Source: Streptomyces sp. Je 1-369
Lineage (GTDB): Bacteria > Actinomycetota > Actinomycetes > Streptomycetales > Streptomycetaceae
DNA length: 64,000 bases
Assembly: GCF_026810505.1 (NCBI RefSeq)
Contig: NZ_CP101750.1
Location: forward strand, 3,067,254 to 3,131,253
Direction of reading: 5' to 3'
The position numbers and the translations under genes were made by a program. The notes beneath the pieces are model-generated. The model was not told the DNA's origin. It made no database searches and saw only the letters and a program-made list of their open reading frames with translations. Shown piece by piece: positions 27,702 through 36,519 of this stretch. How positions within the stretch are numbered: the first letter of the stretch is position 1; each line of letters begins with the position of its first letter.

Positions 27702-27791
27702 CGTCCTGCCTCGTGATCGTCTTCTCAACTTTCGCCGAGGCAGGCGGATGAAGGAAAGGCCCCCGTGAGGACGTGACTCACGGGGGCCTTT
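27702..27791 (+). ncRNA. Candidate s-SodF small RNA in the sodF 3'UTR
   Basis: In S. coelicolor a small RNA of about 90 nt is processed from the sodF 3'UTR and pairs with the start region of sodN mRNA. Here the 3'UTR holds a 9-bp hairpin (27705-27713 with 27736-27744) whose 22-nt loop carries the pyrimidine-rich, anti-ribosome-site stretch TCTTCTCAACTTT. The terminator hairpin follows. Length and layout fit; processing and the sodN target cannot be checked from this sequence. Confidence 0.55.
27755..27791 (+). terminator. sodF terminator
   Basis: A 15-bp perfect stem (27755-27769 with 27777-27791) with a 7-nt loop and short T run follows. It would form the 3' end of the sodF transcript and of the proposed small RNA. 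Confidence 0.85.
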
Positions 27792-27816
27792 CTGTGCGTG
27801 CCGGTCCTCCGGGGCG

Positions 27817-28458
27817 TCAGTCGAAGACCGGGCCCTGGGTGCGGGTCCGCTTGATCTCGTAGAAGCCCGGGGTCGAGGCCACCAGCAGCGTGCCGTCCCA
27901 GAGCTTCGCCGCCGCCTCGCCCTTGGGGGCGGGGGTCACGACCGGGCCGAAGAAGGCGACCTGTGAGCCGTCGGCGCCGGGGACGGCGATGACCGGCGTG
28001 CCGACCTCCTGGCCGACCTTGTCGATGCCCTCCTTGTGGGAGGCGCGCAGCTCCGTGTCGTAGGCGTCCGAGTCCATGTAGTCGACGAGGTCGGCGGGCA
28101 GGCCCACGTCCTTGAGGGCACCCACGACCGCCTCACGGGTCAGGCCCTCGCCGCGGTTGTGGATACGGGTGCCGAGCGCGGTGTAGAGCTTGCCGAGGAT
28201 CTCGTCGCCGTGCTTCTGCTGGGCGGCGATGACGACGCGGACGGGGCCCCAGGCCTTCGTCTCCATCATCTCGCGGTAATCAGCGGGGAGATCGTCGAGC
28301 TTGTCCTCGTTCAGGACGGCCAGGCTCATCACGTGCCAGCGGACCTCCACGTCGCGGACCTTCTCAACCTCGAGCATCCAGCGGGACGTCATCCAGGCCC
28401 ACGGGCACAGCGGGTCGAACCAGAAGTCGACGGGGGTCTTGCTGCCGTTCTCGGACAT
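27817..28458 (-). CDS. DsbA/FrnE-like thioredoxin-fold protein, homologue of M. tuberculosis Rv2466c
   Basis: The protein has 213 residues from ATG 28458, preceded by GGGAGAG. It follows the mycobacterial mycothiol-dependent oxidoreductase Rv2466c along its whole length: VDFWFDPLCPW at the active site, VMSLAVLNEDKLDDLPADYRE, WGPVRVVIAAQQKHG, RIHNRGEGLTRE, VGTPVIAVPG, FFGPVVTPAPKGEAAAKLWD and a KRTRTQGPVFD end. The active site reads Cys18-Pro-Trp-Ala21, where Rv2466c has CPWC, so the resolving cysteine is absent. A one-cysteine, mycothiol-dependent mechanism is likely. It is convergent with sodF. Confidence 0.85.
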   Translation of the reverse strand: MSENGSKTPVDFWFDPLCPWAWMTSRWMLEVEKVRDVEVRWHVMSLAVLNEDKLDDLPADYREMMETKAWGPVRVVIAAQQKHGDEILGKLYTALGTRIHNRGEGLTREAVVGALKDVGLPADLVDYMDSDAYDTELRASHKEGIDKVGQEVGTPVIAVPGADGSQVAFFGPVVTPAPKGEAAAKLWDGTLLVASTPGFYEIKRTRTQGPVFD

Positions 28459-28602
28459 GTCTCTCCCTAGGGAATCCGTTCGCATCTGGCCGGGAAAACG
28501 TCCGGGGCGCACCGGGGCATTCCCGGATGTCGGCCACACAGGGCACATGCGAGGATCGTAGACATTCGTACGAGTCATGCGAGTCACAAAGGAGTGCCGC
28601 CC

Positions 28603-31179
28603 GTGCCCGGTGAGAATCTGTCCCGCGACGAGGCCCGCGAGAGGGCCGCGCTGCTCTCCGTCGACGGTTACGAGGTCTTCCTCGACCTGCGCTCGGCGGT
28701 CGGCGAGAGCGGTCAGGAACCGCGCACGTTCCGCTCGGTGACCACCATCCGGTTCCGCAGCGCCGAGCCGGGCGCCGCGACCTTCGCGGACCTGATCGCG
28801 CCGAGTGTCACGGCGGTGTCGCTCAACGGCAAGGACCTGGACCCCTCCGAGGTCTTCGACGGCACCCGGATCGCGCTGGAGGAGCTGGCCGAGGAGAACG
28901 AACTGGTGGTGGACGCCCAGTGTGCGTACAGCCGCACCGGTGAGGGCATGCACCGCTTCGTCGACCCCGAGGACGGCGAGGTCTATCTCTACACGCAGTA
29001 CGAACCGGCGGACGCCCGCCGCGTCTTCGCCAACTTCGAGCAGCCCGACCTGAAGGCGCCCTACCGCTTCGCGGTCCAGGCACCCGAGGGCTGGACGGCG
29101 TGGTCCAACGGCGCGGGCGAGCTGACCGACGGCGTGTGGAAGTTCGCAGAGACCAAGCCGATCTCGACGTACATCACGGCGGTCGTCGCGGGCCCGTACC
29201 ACTACGTGACGGACTCGTACACGCGCGTGCTCGACGACGGCACCCGCCTGGAGATCCCCCTCGGCGCGATGTGCCGCAAGGGCCTCGCCCCGCACTTCGA
29301 CGCCGACGACGTCTTCCTCGTCACCAAGCAGGGCCTGGACTTCTTCCACGACACCTTCGACTACCCGTACCCGTTCGGGAAGTACGACCAGGCGTTCGTG
29401 CCGGAGTACAACCTCGGTGCGATGGAGAACCCGGGCATGGTGACCTTCCGTGAGGAGTTCATCTTCCGCGGCAAGGTGACCCAGGCGTCGTACGAGCGCC
29501 GGGCCAACGTCATCCTCCACGAGATGGCGCACATGTGGTTCGGCGACCTGGTCACCATGCGGTGGTGGGACGACCTGTGGCTCAAGGAGTCCTTCGCCGA
29601 CTTCATGGGATCCTTCTCGATGGTCGAGGCGACACGCTTCACCAACGGCTGGATCACCTTCGCCAACAACCGCAAGGCATGGGCCTACCGCGCCGACCAG
29701 CTGCCCTCCACACACCCCGTCACGGCCGACATCCGCGACCTGGAGGACGCCAAGCTCAACTTCGACGGGATCACGTACGCGAAGGGGGCCTCGGTCCTCA
29801 AGCAGCTCGTCGCGTACGTGGGACGGGACGCGTTCCTGGACGGCGCCCGGCGCTACTTCAAGCGGCATGCGTACGGGAACACGGTCCTCGGCGACCTGCT
29901 CTCGGTCCTCGAGGAGACCTCCGGGCGCGACATGGCGTCCTGGTCGCGTGCCTGGCTCCAGACGGCCGGCGTCAACTCCCTGACCCCGCAGGTCATCCTG
30001 AACGCGGAGGGCCGGATCACCGAGCTCTCCGTCCTCCAGGAGGCCGCCGAGTCCCACCCCGAGCTGCGCCCGCACCGCGTGGCCGTCGGGCTCTACCGCA
30101 GGTCGGCGGGTGGCGACCTGGAGCGGTACGCACGCGCGGAGGTCGACGTCGACGGGCCGCGCACCGTCGTGGCCGAGCTCGCCGGGGAGACGGCGCCCGA
30201 GCTCGTCCTGGTCAACGACGACGACCTGACGTACTGCAAGATCCGCTTCGACGAGAACTCCCTCGCCACGCTGCGGGACCACCTCGGCGACATCACCGAC
30301 CCGCTGGCCCGCGCCCTGTGCTGGTCCGCGCTGTGGAGCCTCACGCGGGACGGGCTCATGCCCGCGCGGGACTTCATCGGGCTCGTGCTGCGCTTCGCCG
30401 GGCAGGAGAGCGACATCGGCGTCCTGCAGATGCTGCACGCGTGGACGAACTCCGCCCTCACGCATTACGCCGCGCCCGAGTGGCGCGAGGAGGGCACCAG
30501 GTCGCTCGCCGAGGGCGCGCTGCGGGAGCTGCGCATCGCGGCGCCGGGCAGCCAGCACCAGCTGACGTGGGCGCGGTTCTTCGCCTCGGTGGCGTCGTCG
30601 GCGGCCGACCTTCAGCTGCTGCGGGGCTTCCTCGACGGCAACGCCAAGATCGACGGCCTGACGGTCGACCAGGAGCTGCGCTGGGCGTTCCTGAGGCCGC
30701 TGACCGCGCACGGCGCCGCCGACGAGGAGGCGCTCGCCGCCGAGCTGTCCAGGGACGACACCGCTTCCGGCAAGCGGCACCAGGTGCGGTGCCTGGCCGC
30801 GCGGCCCTCGGCGGCCGTCAAGGCGCAGGCGTGGGCCGCCGTGGTGGAGTCCGACCAGCTGTCCAACGCGCTGGTCGAGGCGACGATCGCGGGGTTCTCG
30901 CAGCCGTCGCAGCGGGAGCTCGCGGCGCCGTACGTGTCGAAGTACTTCGCGGCGATCGAGCGGGTGTGGGCCGAGCGGTCCATCCAGATCGGCATGGACG
31001 TGGTGCGGGGCCTGTTCCCGCACCTCCAGGGCGACACGGCGACACTGGCGGCGGCCGACGAGTGGCTCACCGCGCACGAGTCGTCCGCACCGGCCCTGCG
31101 CCGCCTGGTCCTCGAAGCGCGCGACGACCTGGCGCGGTCGCTGCGGGCACAGGCGTGCGACGCGGGCGCGGCGATCTAG
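28603..31179 (+). CDS. pepN: Aminopeptidase N, M1 family (first copy)
   Basis: The protein has 858 residues from GTG 28603, with AAAGGAG eight bases upstream; the GTG at 28594 overlaps that site. It is a zinc metalloaminopeptidase with substrate motif GAMEN at 272-276, zinc ligands in HEMAH (306-310) and Glu329 in KESFADF. The C-terminal ERAP1-like helical domain is present (about 520-850). It removes N-terminal residues from peptides in the cytosol, downstream of proteases such as Clp. A second copy at 46867 is clearly homologous but diverged. It is divergent from the DsbA-like gene across 144 bases. Confidence 0.95.
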   Translation: MPGENLSRDEARERAALLSVDGYEVFLDLRSAVGESGQEPRTFRSVTTIRFRSAEPGAATFADLIAPSVTAVSLNGKDLDPSEVFDGTRIALEELAEENELVVDAQCAYSRTGEGMHRFVDPEDGEVYLYTQYEPADARRVFANFEQPDLKAPYRFAVQAPEGWTAWSNGAGELTDGVWKFAETKPISTYITAVVAGPYHYVTDSYTRVLDDGTRLEIPLGAMCRKGLAPHFDADDVFLVTKQGLDFFHDTFDYPYPFGKYDQAFVPEYNLGAMENPGMVTFREEFIFRGKVTQASYERRANVILHEMAHMWFGDLVTMRWWDDLWLKESFADFMGSFSMVEATRFTNGWITFANNRKAWAYRADQLPSTHPVTADIRDLEDAKLNFDGITYAKGASVLKQLVAYVGRDAFLDGARRYFKRHAYGNTVLGDLLSVLEETSGRDMASWSRAWLQTAGVNSLTPQVILNAEGRITELSVLQEAAESHPELRPHRVAVGLYRRSAGGDLERYARAEVDVDGPRTVVAELAGETAPELVLVNDDDLTYCKIRFDENSLATLRDHLGDITDPLARALCWSALWSLTRDGLMPARDFIGLVLRFAGQESDIGVLQMLHAWTNSALTHYAAPEWREEGTRSLAEGALRELRIAAPGSQHQLTWARFFASVASSAADLQLLRGFLDGNAKIDGLTVDQELRWAFLRPLTAHGAADEEALAAELSRDDTASGKRHQVRCLAARPSAAVKAQAWAAVVESDQLSNALVEATIAGFSQPSQRELAAPYVSKYFAAIERVWAERSIQIGMDVVRGLFPHLQGDTATLAAADEWLTAHESSAPALRRLVLEARDDLARSLRAQACDAGAAI

Positions 31180-31357
31180 CGCGGAGTGAGGCACTGGCCT
31201 GTGCCGTCGCCGGGTGGCGGCGCAGGTCAGGGGGTGTGCAGGGGGCCGGAGATCCTCGGCAGTCGAACGCCCGTGCTTTAGGGCGAGGTTGTCCTGGTTT
31301 GTCGACGGGCCTGTAACAGCGGTTAGCGGGGCGAGGGGGCGCGGGAACGACCGGGTC

Positions 31358-32422
31358 ATGAACCACAACGCCCCGCTCTCCCCCCTCCCCCTCGCCCACC
31401 TCGCCCGCCTCGCCGACGTCCAGCCGCGCGTCATGAGCACGGCCCAGCTCGGCGAGCACGGCGTCTCCGTCGCGGACGTCGGCGCGCACTGCCGCCCGGG
31501 CGGACCCTGGCAGCAACTCCTGCCCGGAGTCTGCCTGTTGCACCCGGGACCGCCGACCAGTGAGGAGCGGCTGCACGGTGCGCTGCTGTACGCGGGGCGG
31601 CTGCCCGCACGCGAGGCCAGGGCCGTGCCCTCCCAGCCCCGCGCGGGCGAGCCGCACGCCGCGTACGCCGACGCGATGATCACGGGGCTCGCCGCGCTGG
31701 CCCTGCACCGCTTCTCGTCCGCTCCCCCGCTGCTCTCCCAGGACCGCATCGACGTCCTGGTCCCCCGCACCCGGCGCCTGCGCTCCGTGGGCTTCGCCCG
31801 GCTCGTGCGCAGCTCCGCGCTGCCGACTCCCCAGCAGATCACGGGAGTTCCGGTCGCGCCCGTGCCCCGCGCGCTCGCCGACGCGGTGGCGCAGCTCGCC
31901 GACGCGGGTGCGGTGCGGCGGCTGCTCAGCGAGGCGGTGCGCGGCGGCCACTGCGAACCGGCCGCCGTCGTGCGGGAGTTGACGCAAGCGCGACTGCTGA
32001 CCCGCCCGCACGTGGTGGACGCCGTCGACTCCCTGATCGCCGAGGGGCGGGCCATCGCCGAGGACCGGCTGTACCGCATGGTCGCCGAGCACGGCCTGCC
32101 CGACCCCCTGTGGAACGTCGACCTGCGGCTGCCCGGCGGCCCGCACCTCGGCGGTGTCGACGCCTACTGGCCCGACCAGGCCGTGGCCGTGGAGCTGGAC
32201 ACGCGGGCGCCCCGGCACGGCCTCAGGCAGGAGGACGACGAGGTGTGGTCCGAGTACGTCCGCAAGCGCGAGCACCTGGAGCGGCTCGGGATCACCGTCG
32301 TCCACATCACCCCGCGGAAGCTCAGGGACTCACGGGAGCAGCAGGCCACCGTGGTGCGGACGGCGCTGATGGCGTCGGCGGACCGCGATCCCGCGGCGTA
32401 CGTCGTGGTGCTGCCCAGCTGA
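31358..32422 (+). CDS. AbiEi-like winged-helix plus DUF559-like protein
   Basis: This 354-residue protein starts at ATG 31358. The N-terminal 90 residues match the AbiEi-type antitoxin domain found on many actinobacterial proteins (MSTAQLGEHGVSVADVG, then the basic PWQQLLPGVCLLHPGPPT). The last 110 residues resemble DUF559/very-short-patch-repair nuclease folds (GVDAYWPDQAVAVELD with the acidic pair, then ERLGITVVHITPRKL). No toxin gene lies beside it, so it is not an obvious toxin-antitoxin pair. DNA binding with nuclease-like activity is inferred from the folds only. Confidence 0.65.
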   Translation: MNHNAPLSPLPLAHLARLADVQPRVMSTAQLGEHGVSVADVGAHCRPGGPWQQLLPGVCLLHPGPPTSEERLHGALLYAGRLPAREARAVPSQPRAGEPHAAYADAMITGLAALALHRFSSAPPLLSQDRIDVLVPRTRRLRSVGFARLVRSSALPTPQQITGVPVAPVPRALADAVAQLADAGAVRRLLSEAVRGGHCEPAAVVRELTQARLLTRPHVVDAVDSLIAEGRAIAEDRLYRMVAEHGLPDPLWNVDLRLPGGPHLGGVDAYWPDQAVAVELDTRAPRHGLRQEDDEVWSEYVRKREHLERLGITVVHITPRKLRDSREQQATVVRTALMASADRDPAAYVVVLPS

Positions 32423-32449
32423 CGCCTCCCCCTCTCCGATCGCCCCTCT

Positions 32450-32487
32450 CCGGTCACCCTTTTCCGGTCACCCCTCTCCGGTCACCC
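32450..32487. repeat. Short direct repeats with 14-bp period
   Basis: CCGGTCACCC occurs at 32450, 32464 and 32478 with T/C-rich spacers; a weaker copy precedes them. The last copy overlaps the stop codon of the serine hydrolase gene on the minus strand. Confidence 0.7.
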
Positions 32488-33756
32488 CTTTCCGCAGAAC
32501 TCCGCGTCGAGCACCGGCTGCACTTCGCCCCCGGGGCCGTTGAAGTTGACCGCGAGCGCGTGGCGGCCGTCCGCCGTCGCACCCGCACCGGACGCCGAGC
32601 CGTGGATGTCGCCGCCGTGGCCCCAGACGACCGTGCCGCACGTGGTCCTGAAGGGTTCCAGACCCAGTCCGTACCGCTGGCCCGGCCGATTGTCGCCCTT
32701 CGGCACCGTGGTCCTCATCTCGGCGAGCTGCTTCGCGGGCAGGAGCCTGCCCCGCAGCAGTGCCGCGTAGAAACGGTTCAGGTCGGCCGAGTTGGAGATC
32801 ATCCCGCCCGCCGCGCCCGCCACGGTCGGGTTCAGCTCCGTCACGTCGTGGTTCTTGGCGTCGGGGGCGTCGGAGAGCTTGGTGTACGCACGCGAACCGG
32901 GCTTGGGCATGGTCGGGTCGGTGCCGGGGACCGAGGTGGCGTGCAGGCCGAGCGGCTCGATGACGCGCCGCCTGATCTCCTGAGCGTACGGCTTGCCGGT
33001 GATGCGCTCGATGAGCTTTCCGGCGACGACGTAGTTGGTGTTGGAGTACTTCCAGCCGGTGCCGGGCGCGAAGTCCGGCTTGTGGCGCATGGCGATGGCG
33101 ATCTGCTGCTCGGCGGTCCAGGTGTCGTAGCGGTGTTCGAGGAACTCCTCGCTGAACACCTTGCGTTGCACCTCGTCGTCGGACGTCACGTCGAAGATGC
33201 CGCTGGTGTGGTTGAGGATCTGGCGGACCGTGATCCGGTCGCCGTCGTGGCCGTTGCCCTCGACGACGCCCGGCAGCCACTTCCCGACCGTGTCGTCCAG
33301 GTCGAGGCGGCCCTCGGCCTCCAGCTGGAGGAGGACGGTCGCGACGAACGTCTTGGTGATGCTGCCGATCCGGTAGTGGTCGTGGGCGCCGCGCGGGGTG
33401 TGCCGGGCGAGGTCGCCGGTGCCCGCGGCGGCGTTCCAGGGGCCGTGCCGGTCCTTGGCCTGCACGGTGACGCCGGGGGCGTCCTCGTTCAGGGCGGCCT
33501 TCATGGCGCGCAGGGTCGCGCGGTGCCCCTCGCCGGAGCCGTCGGTACGGCCGGGTGGCGCGGCGAGTGCCGGGGCCGCGAACGCCCCGGCCGTCACCGT
33601 CACCGTCATCGCCGCCGTCACGGCGAGTGCGACCGTCCCCCCTGCCCGTCCTGCCCGTCCTGCCCGCCCTGCCCGCCCTGCCCGTCCTGCCCGTCCTGCC
33701 CGCCCTGCCCGCCCTGCCCGTCCTGCCCGCCCTGCCCGTCCTCTGCGCACTGTCAT
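32482..33756 (-). CDS. Secreted serine hydrolase, class C beta-lactamase/DD-peptidase family
   Basis: The protein has 424 residues; the start ATG 33756 follows GGGGCAGGAC. Residues 7-39 are eleven tandem Arg-Ala-Gly units forming an unusually long basic n-region. A hydrophobic core and an APALA|A cleavage site near 65 follow, so export is expected. The catalytic motifs are Ser132-Ile-Thr-Lys135, Tyr237-Ser-Asn239 and a late His-Gly-Gly. The family includes D-Ala-D-Ala carboxypeptidases, esterases and class C lactamases. The end AEFCGKG adds a Cys. It probably acts on peptidoglycan peptides outside the membrane. It is the last of three minus-strand genes after the Nudix and phosphoesterase genes. 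Confidence 0.85.
   Translation of the reverse strand: MTVRRGRAGRAGRAGRAGRAGRAGRAGRAGRAGRAGRAGGTVALAVTAAMTVTVTAGAFAAPALAAPPGRTDGSGEGHRATLRAMKAALNEDAPGVTVQAKDRHGPWNAAAGTGDLARHTPRGAHDHYRIGSITKTFVATVLLQLEAEGRLDLDDTVGKWLPGVVEGNGHDGDRITVRQILNHTSGIFDVTSDDEVQRKVFSEEFLEHRYDTWTAEQQIAIAMRHKPDFAPGTGWKYSNTNYVVAGKLIERITGKPYAQEIRRRVIEPLGLHATSVPGTDPTMPKPGSRAYTKLSDAPDAKNHDVTELNPTVAGAAGGMISNSADLNRFYAALLRGRLLPAKQLAEMRTTVPKGDNRPGQRYGLGLEPFRTTCGTVVWGHGGDIHGSASGAGATADGRHALAVNFNGPGGEVQPVLDAEFCGKG
33641..33739. repeat. Coding 9-bp minisatellite, 11 units, (Arg-Ala-Gly)n
   Basis: Eleven exact-length units of CCTGCCCG[TC], differing only at the last base, lie in the signal-peptide region of the serine hydrolase. Each unit adds three residues, so changes in copy number keep the frame. 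Confidence 0.95.
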
Positions 33757-33867
33757 GTCCTGCCCCTCCCGGCCCCGCGGTCCCGGAACGTCGTCCGGCT
33801 GTCGTCGGCCGGGTGGACCCGGGGCCCGGTGCGGAGGGTTGAGCGGTCCGCCGGGGTTGAGCGCGAT

Positions 33868-35673
33868 TCAGCCCTTTCGCAGCACGAGTTCCGTGTTCCG
33901 GTCGCCCGCGTCGCCGCCCAACGCGGGCCTGGCGCCGGGTGCGTTGAAGGACAGCTCGCGGTACAGCGCGGCAAGACCGGTCTGGGAGAGGTCGGCGAAA
34001 TCCGTGCGGTTCGGGGCGGCGGACTCGATGAGGGTGGTGAAGAGAGAAATCGTTCCGTCGTGGTTGTCCGTGAGCTCGACCACCCGCGCCAGCTGCGGGA
34101 AGTCGACGTGCGACGCGGTGGAGACCTCCCAGAAGGCGCCGTGCGGGGTGCGGTGCGGGGTGATGGCGTTCTTGTGGCTGTGGCCGTTGACCCAGGCGAG
34201 GACCGAGGGGTACCGGCCGAGCAGCTCGACGATCTCGTCGCCGCCGTGCCGGGCCTCCTCGGGGCGGGCCGGGTCGTGACGGAGGTTGCGCATGGACCTG
34301 CTGGTGTGGTGGCTGAGGACGACGACGTACGAAGGTCCGCCGTCGCGCCGCTCGTTGGCCTTCAGTTCGCGCTCCAGCCAGCGCAGCTGGGCGGTGCCGA
34401 GCGAGCCCTCGTAGTGGCCGCCGGGGTCGGTGCTGTCCAGGCTGATGCCGAGCACGTCGTCGCTGATGCGGAACGAGTAGTGCTGGGTGGCGGCGGCGAG
34501 GTTCTCCTGGGTGTAGCCGTGGCCGATGGGGCCCGGGCCCGCGTGGGCGGGGTCGAGGTGGGCCTGGAGGTACTCGGCGGGGGTGAAGGGGGCGCGGGAC
34601 GCGTCCGGCGTGACGGACCGCATGCGCCGCTTCTCGCCCTTGAGGATCTCCTTGAAGCGGGCGCCCTTGGGGTCGTGGCCCTTCTTGACCGCCTTCCAGA
34701 GGGCGGCGCCGCGCGTCTCGTCGAGGGACATCAGCTTCTTGCCGCCCGTGGCGAACTCGGTGAAGTACGGGTCGCGGGGCGCCCAGCAGCCGCCGGGCAG
34801 GGCGTCGTGGTTGCCGACGGTGGAGTACCAGGGCAGGCGGAGCCCTGGGCTGTTGACCTCGCGGATGGCGGCGTCGAGGAAACCGTGCAGGTGCGGGAAG
34901 CCCAGGCGTTTGTCGGCGTCGCGCAGGGGGTCGTCGGGGTGCCAGTACAGGCCGAGGCCGCTGGCCTGCACGCCTTCGTAGCGGCGCGGGTCGCCGGTGT
35001 TGGGGGTGATGCGGCCGCCGCTCATCACCTGGAGGAACCAGTCGAGTTCGGCGCGGGAGTTGTTGTCGGTGTTGTCGCCGGTCGTCACGACGCAGTGCAG
35101 GGGCGCACCGGTGGCGGGCGCGCCGTGCAGCGCGTTGACCCGTTCGACGAGGGCGACGGCGCCCGCGACGGACAGGGACTCGTGGGGGCGCCAGGCGCTC
35201 GCGGTCTGGGCGCGCAGGTACTCGTACCGCAGCGGGTTCTGTACGTCGACGAGGTGCAGGTCGGTGAATTGCACGAAGGCGGCGAGCGCGGTCCTGCGCT
35301 CCTCGCGGCCCGGCTTCGCCGCCGCGAGGTCGCCGCGGACGACGCGTGGCCAGGCCGGTCCGTCGCCGAGCCGCCGGTAGCCGGTGGTGCCGTGCGGGGC
35401 GGCGGCGGTGAGCAGGGTGGTGCCGTTCTTGTACGGCATCCGGGGCGCGGCGGGTGCGGCGGGTGCGGCGTGCGCCGGGCGGGAGCGCGGGACGGTGGCG
35501 CGGTCGGCGGGTGCGGCGTTTCCGGCTCCGGCGCCGGGGCCGAGGGCGTAGCCGATGCCGGCGGAGAGGGTGACCGCTCCGGTGGCGGCGAGGAGGGCGC
35601 GGCGGTCGAGTCCGGCGGCGGCCGCGGCGGTTGCGGTGGCGGCTTCGGTGGCGACAGAGCGTATGCGCTGCAT
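33868..35673 (-). CDS. Secreted calcineurin-like phosphoesterase, TIGR03767 (PPA1498) type
   Basis: The 601-residue protein has a twin-arginine-like leader (LDRRALLAATGAVTLSAGIGYA at about 22-43) and an Ala/Pro-rich linker. The two-metal phosphoesterase core follows: FTDLHLVD, TTGDNTDN, STVGNHDALPGG, VLSHHTSRS and NGHSHKNA. The long insert between GNHD and SHH, and the phrase VSTASHVDFPQLARVVEL near the end, fit the TIGR03767 actinobacterial family. The substrate is unknown; extracellular phosphomonoester or diester cleavage is likely. ATG 35673 has no strong ribosome site. Confidence 0.85.
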   Translation of the reverse strand: MQRIRSVATEAATATAAAAAGLDRRALLAATGAVTLSAGIGYALGPGAGAGNAAPADRATVPRSRPAHAAPAAPAAPRMPYKNGTTLLTAAAPHGTTGYRRLGDGPAWPRVVRGDLAAAKPGREERRTALAAFVQFTDLHLVDVQNPLRYEYLRAQTASAWRPHESLSVAGAVALVERVNALHGAPATGAPLHCVVTTGDNTDNNSRAELDWFLQVMSGGRITPNTGDPRRYEGVQASGLGLYWHPDDPLRDADKRLGFPHLHGFLDAAIREVNSPGLRLPWYSTVGNHDALPGGCWAPRDPYFTEFATGGKKLMSLDETRGAALWKAVKKGHDPKGARFKEILKGEKRRMRSVTPDASRAPFTPAEYLQAHLDPAHAGPGPIGHGYTQENLAAATQHYSFRISDDVLGISLDSTDPGGHYEGSLGTAQLRWLERELKANERRDGGPSYVVVLSHHTSRSMRNLRHDPARPEEARHGGDEIVELLGRYPSVLAWVNGHSHKNAITPHRTPHGAFWEVSTASHVDFPQLARVVELTDNHDGTISLFTTLIESAAPNRTDFADLSQTGLAALYRELSFNAPGARPALGGDAGDRNTELVLRKG

Positions 35674-35814
35674 GTACTGGATCGTTGGCAGCGGGAGTGG
35701 CGTGCGCGTGAACGAGACCGCAACGGGCAGCGCCGATCACCGTACGTGAATCAGTCGGCACCCTGTGCAGTCACGCACCCCTCGCCCGGCGGAGGGGAGG
35801 CGGTCACTCCGCGT

Positions 35815-36273
35815 TCACCTTTCGGGGAAGAGTGCGTGGCCGTCGGCCGGGCGGGTGCGCCACAGCTCCAGGCCGATGTCGACGAGCCCGACACGGTCGA
35901 GGTCCGGCACGGCGTCCAGGGGGTGCCAGGCGGCGAGGTCGGTGGACCCGTCTGTCTCGTGGCGCAGCGCGCCGCCGGTGACGCGTCCCTCGTACACGAT
36001 CCGCAGTCCGTGGAAGTCGGCGACGGCGCCGAGCCTGCGCGGGTAGCGGCGGCGCAGGGAGTCGACGCCGAGGAGGGCGACGGGGTCGACGACGTAGCCG
36101 GTCTCCTCGTCGGCCTCGCGGATCACCGTGTCGTAGGGGTCCTCGCCGTGGTCCATGCCACCGCCGGGCAGCGTCCAGCGTTTGCTGCCGTCGCCGGCGA
36201 CCCAGCGGGCGAGCAGCACCTGTCCGTCGCGTACGCATACGGCGTAGGCCGCCACCCGGAGTTCTTTGTGCAC
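35815..36273 (-). CDS. Nudix hydrolase
   Basis: This 152-residue protein from GTG 36273 contains the Nudix box at about residues 38-60 (GGMDHGEDPYDTVIREADEETGY), matching G-x5-E-x7-R-E-x2-E-E-x-G. It hydrolyses nucleoside-diphosphate-linked compounds, but the substrate is not given by the sequence. The N-terminal RVAAYAVCVRDGQVLLARW is typical of small stand-alone Nudix proteins. No ribosome site is evident. It lies 141 bases upstream of the phosphoesterase gene. Confidence 0.88.
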   Translation of the reverse strand: MHKELRVAAYAVCVRDGQVLLARWVAGDGSKRWTLPGGGMDHGEDPYDTVIREADEETGYVVDPVALLGVDSLRRRYPRRLGAVADFHGLRIVYEGRVTGGALRHETDGSTDLAAWHPLDAVPDLDRVGLVDIGLELWRTRPADGHALFPER

Positions 36274-36519
36274 GGGTTGACGCTAGGCGGTTCCCGCCAC
36301 TCACGGGGCGTTCCGGGAAACCATGTCCCCTTATACAGCGCCTTGTCCGCCATGGCGTATGGCGGAATTGCGTCACGCCCTGATCACAGCTCGGACAACT
36401 CTCCCCAAACACCTGTCACTTACGTAAGGCTGAGCGGTCATCCGGCCCCGGATTCCGGACCTTCCCGGAAACCGGACCGTATCGACCCTCCTTCCCGTCC
36501 TTCACGCACAGGGATGCCG

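Noticed and set aside
28459..32079. Long minus-strand frame upstream of the DsbA-like gene
   Set aside because: It is antisense to the first pepN and to the AbiEi-like gene, with no family motif before MSENGSK at 28458.
33641..33739. Possible CRISPR or non-coding satellite
   Set aside because: It is a 9-bp coding repeat in frame within a signal peptide.
32110..36519. A very long open plus-strand frame running into the subtilase gene
   Set aside because: It is antisense to the serine hydrolase, phosphoesterase and Nudix genes and has shadow-type Arg/Gly/Ala composition; open frames of this kind are common in high-G+C DNA. The real start is the signal peptide at 36520.
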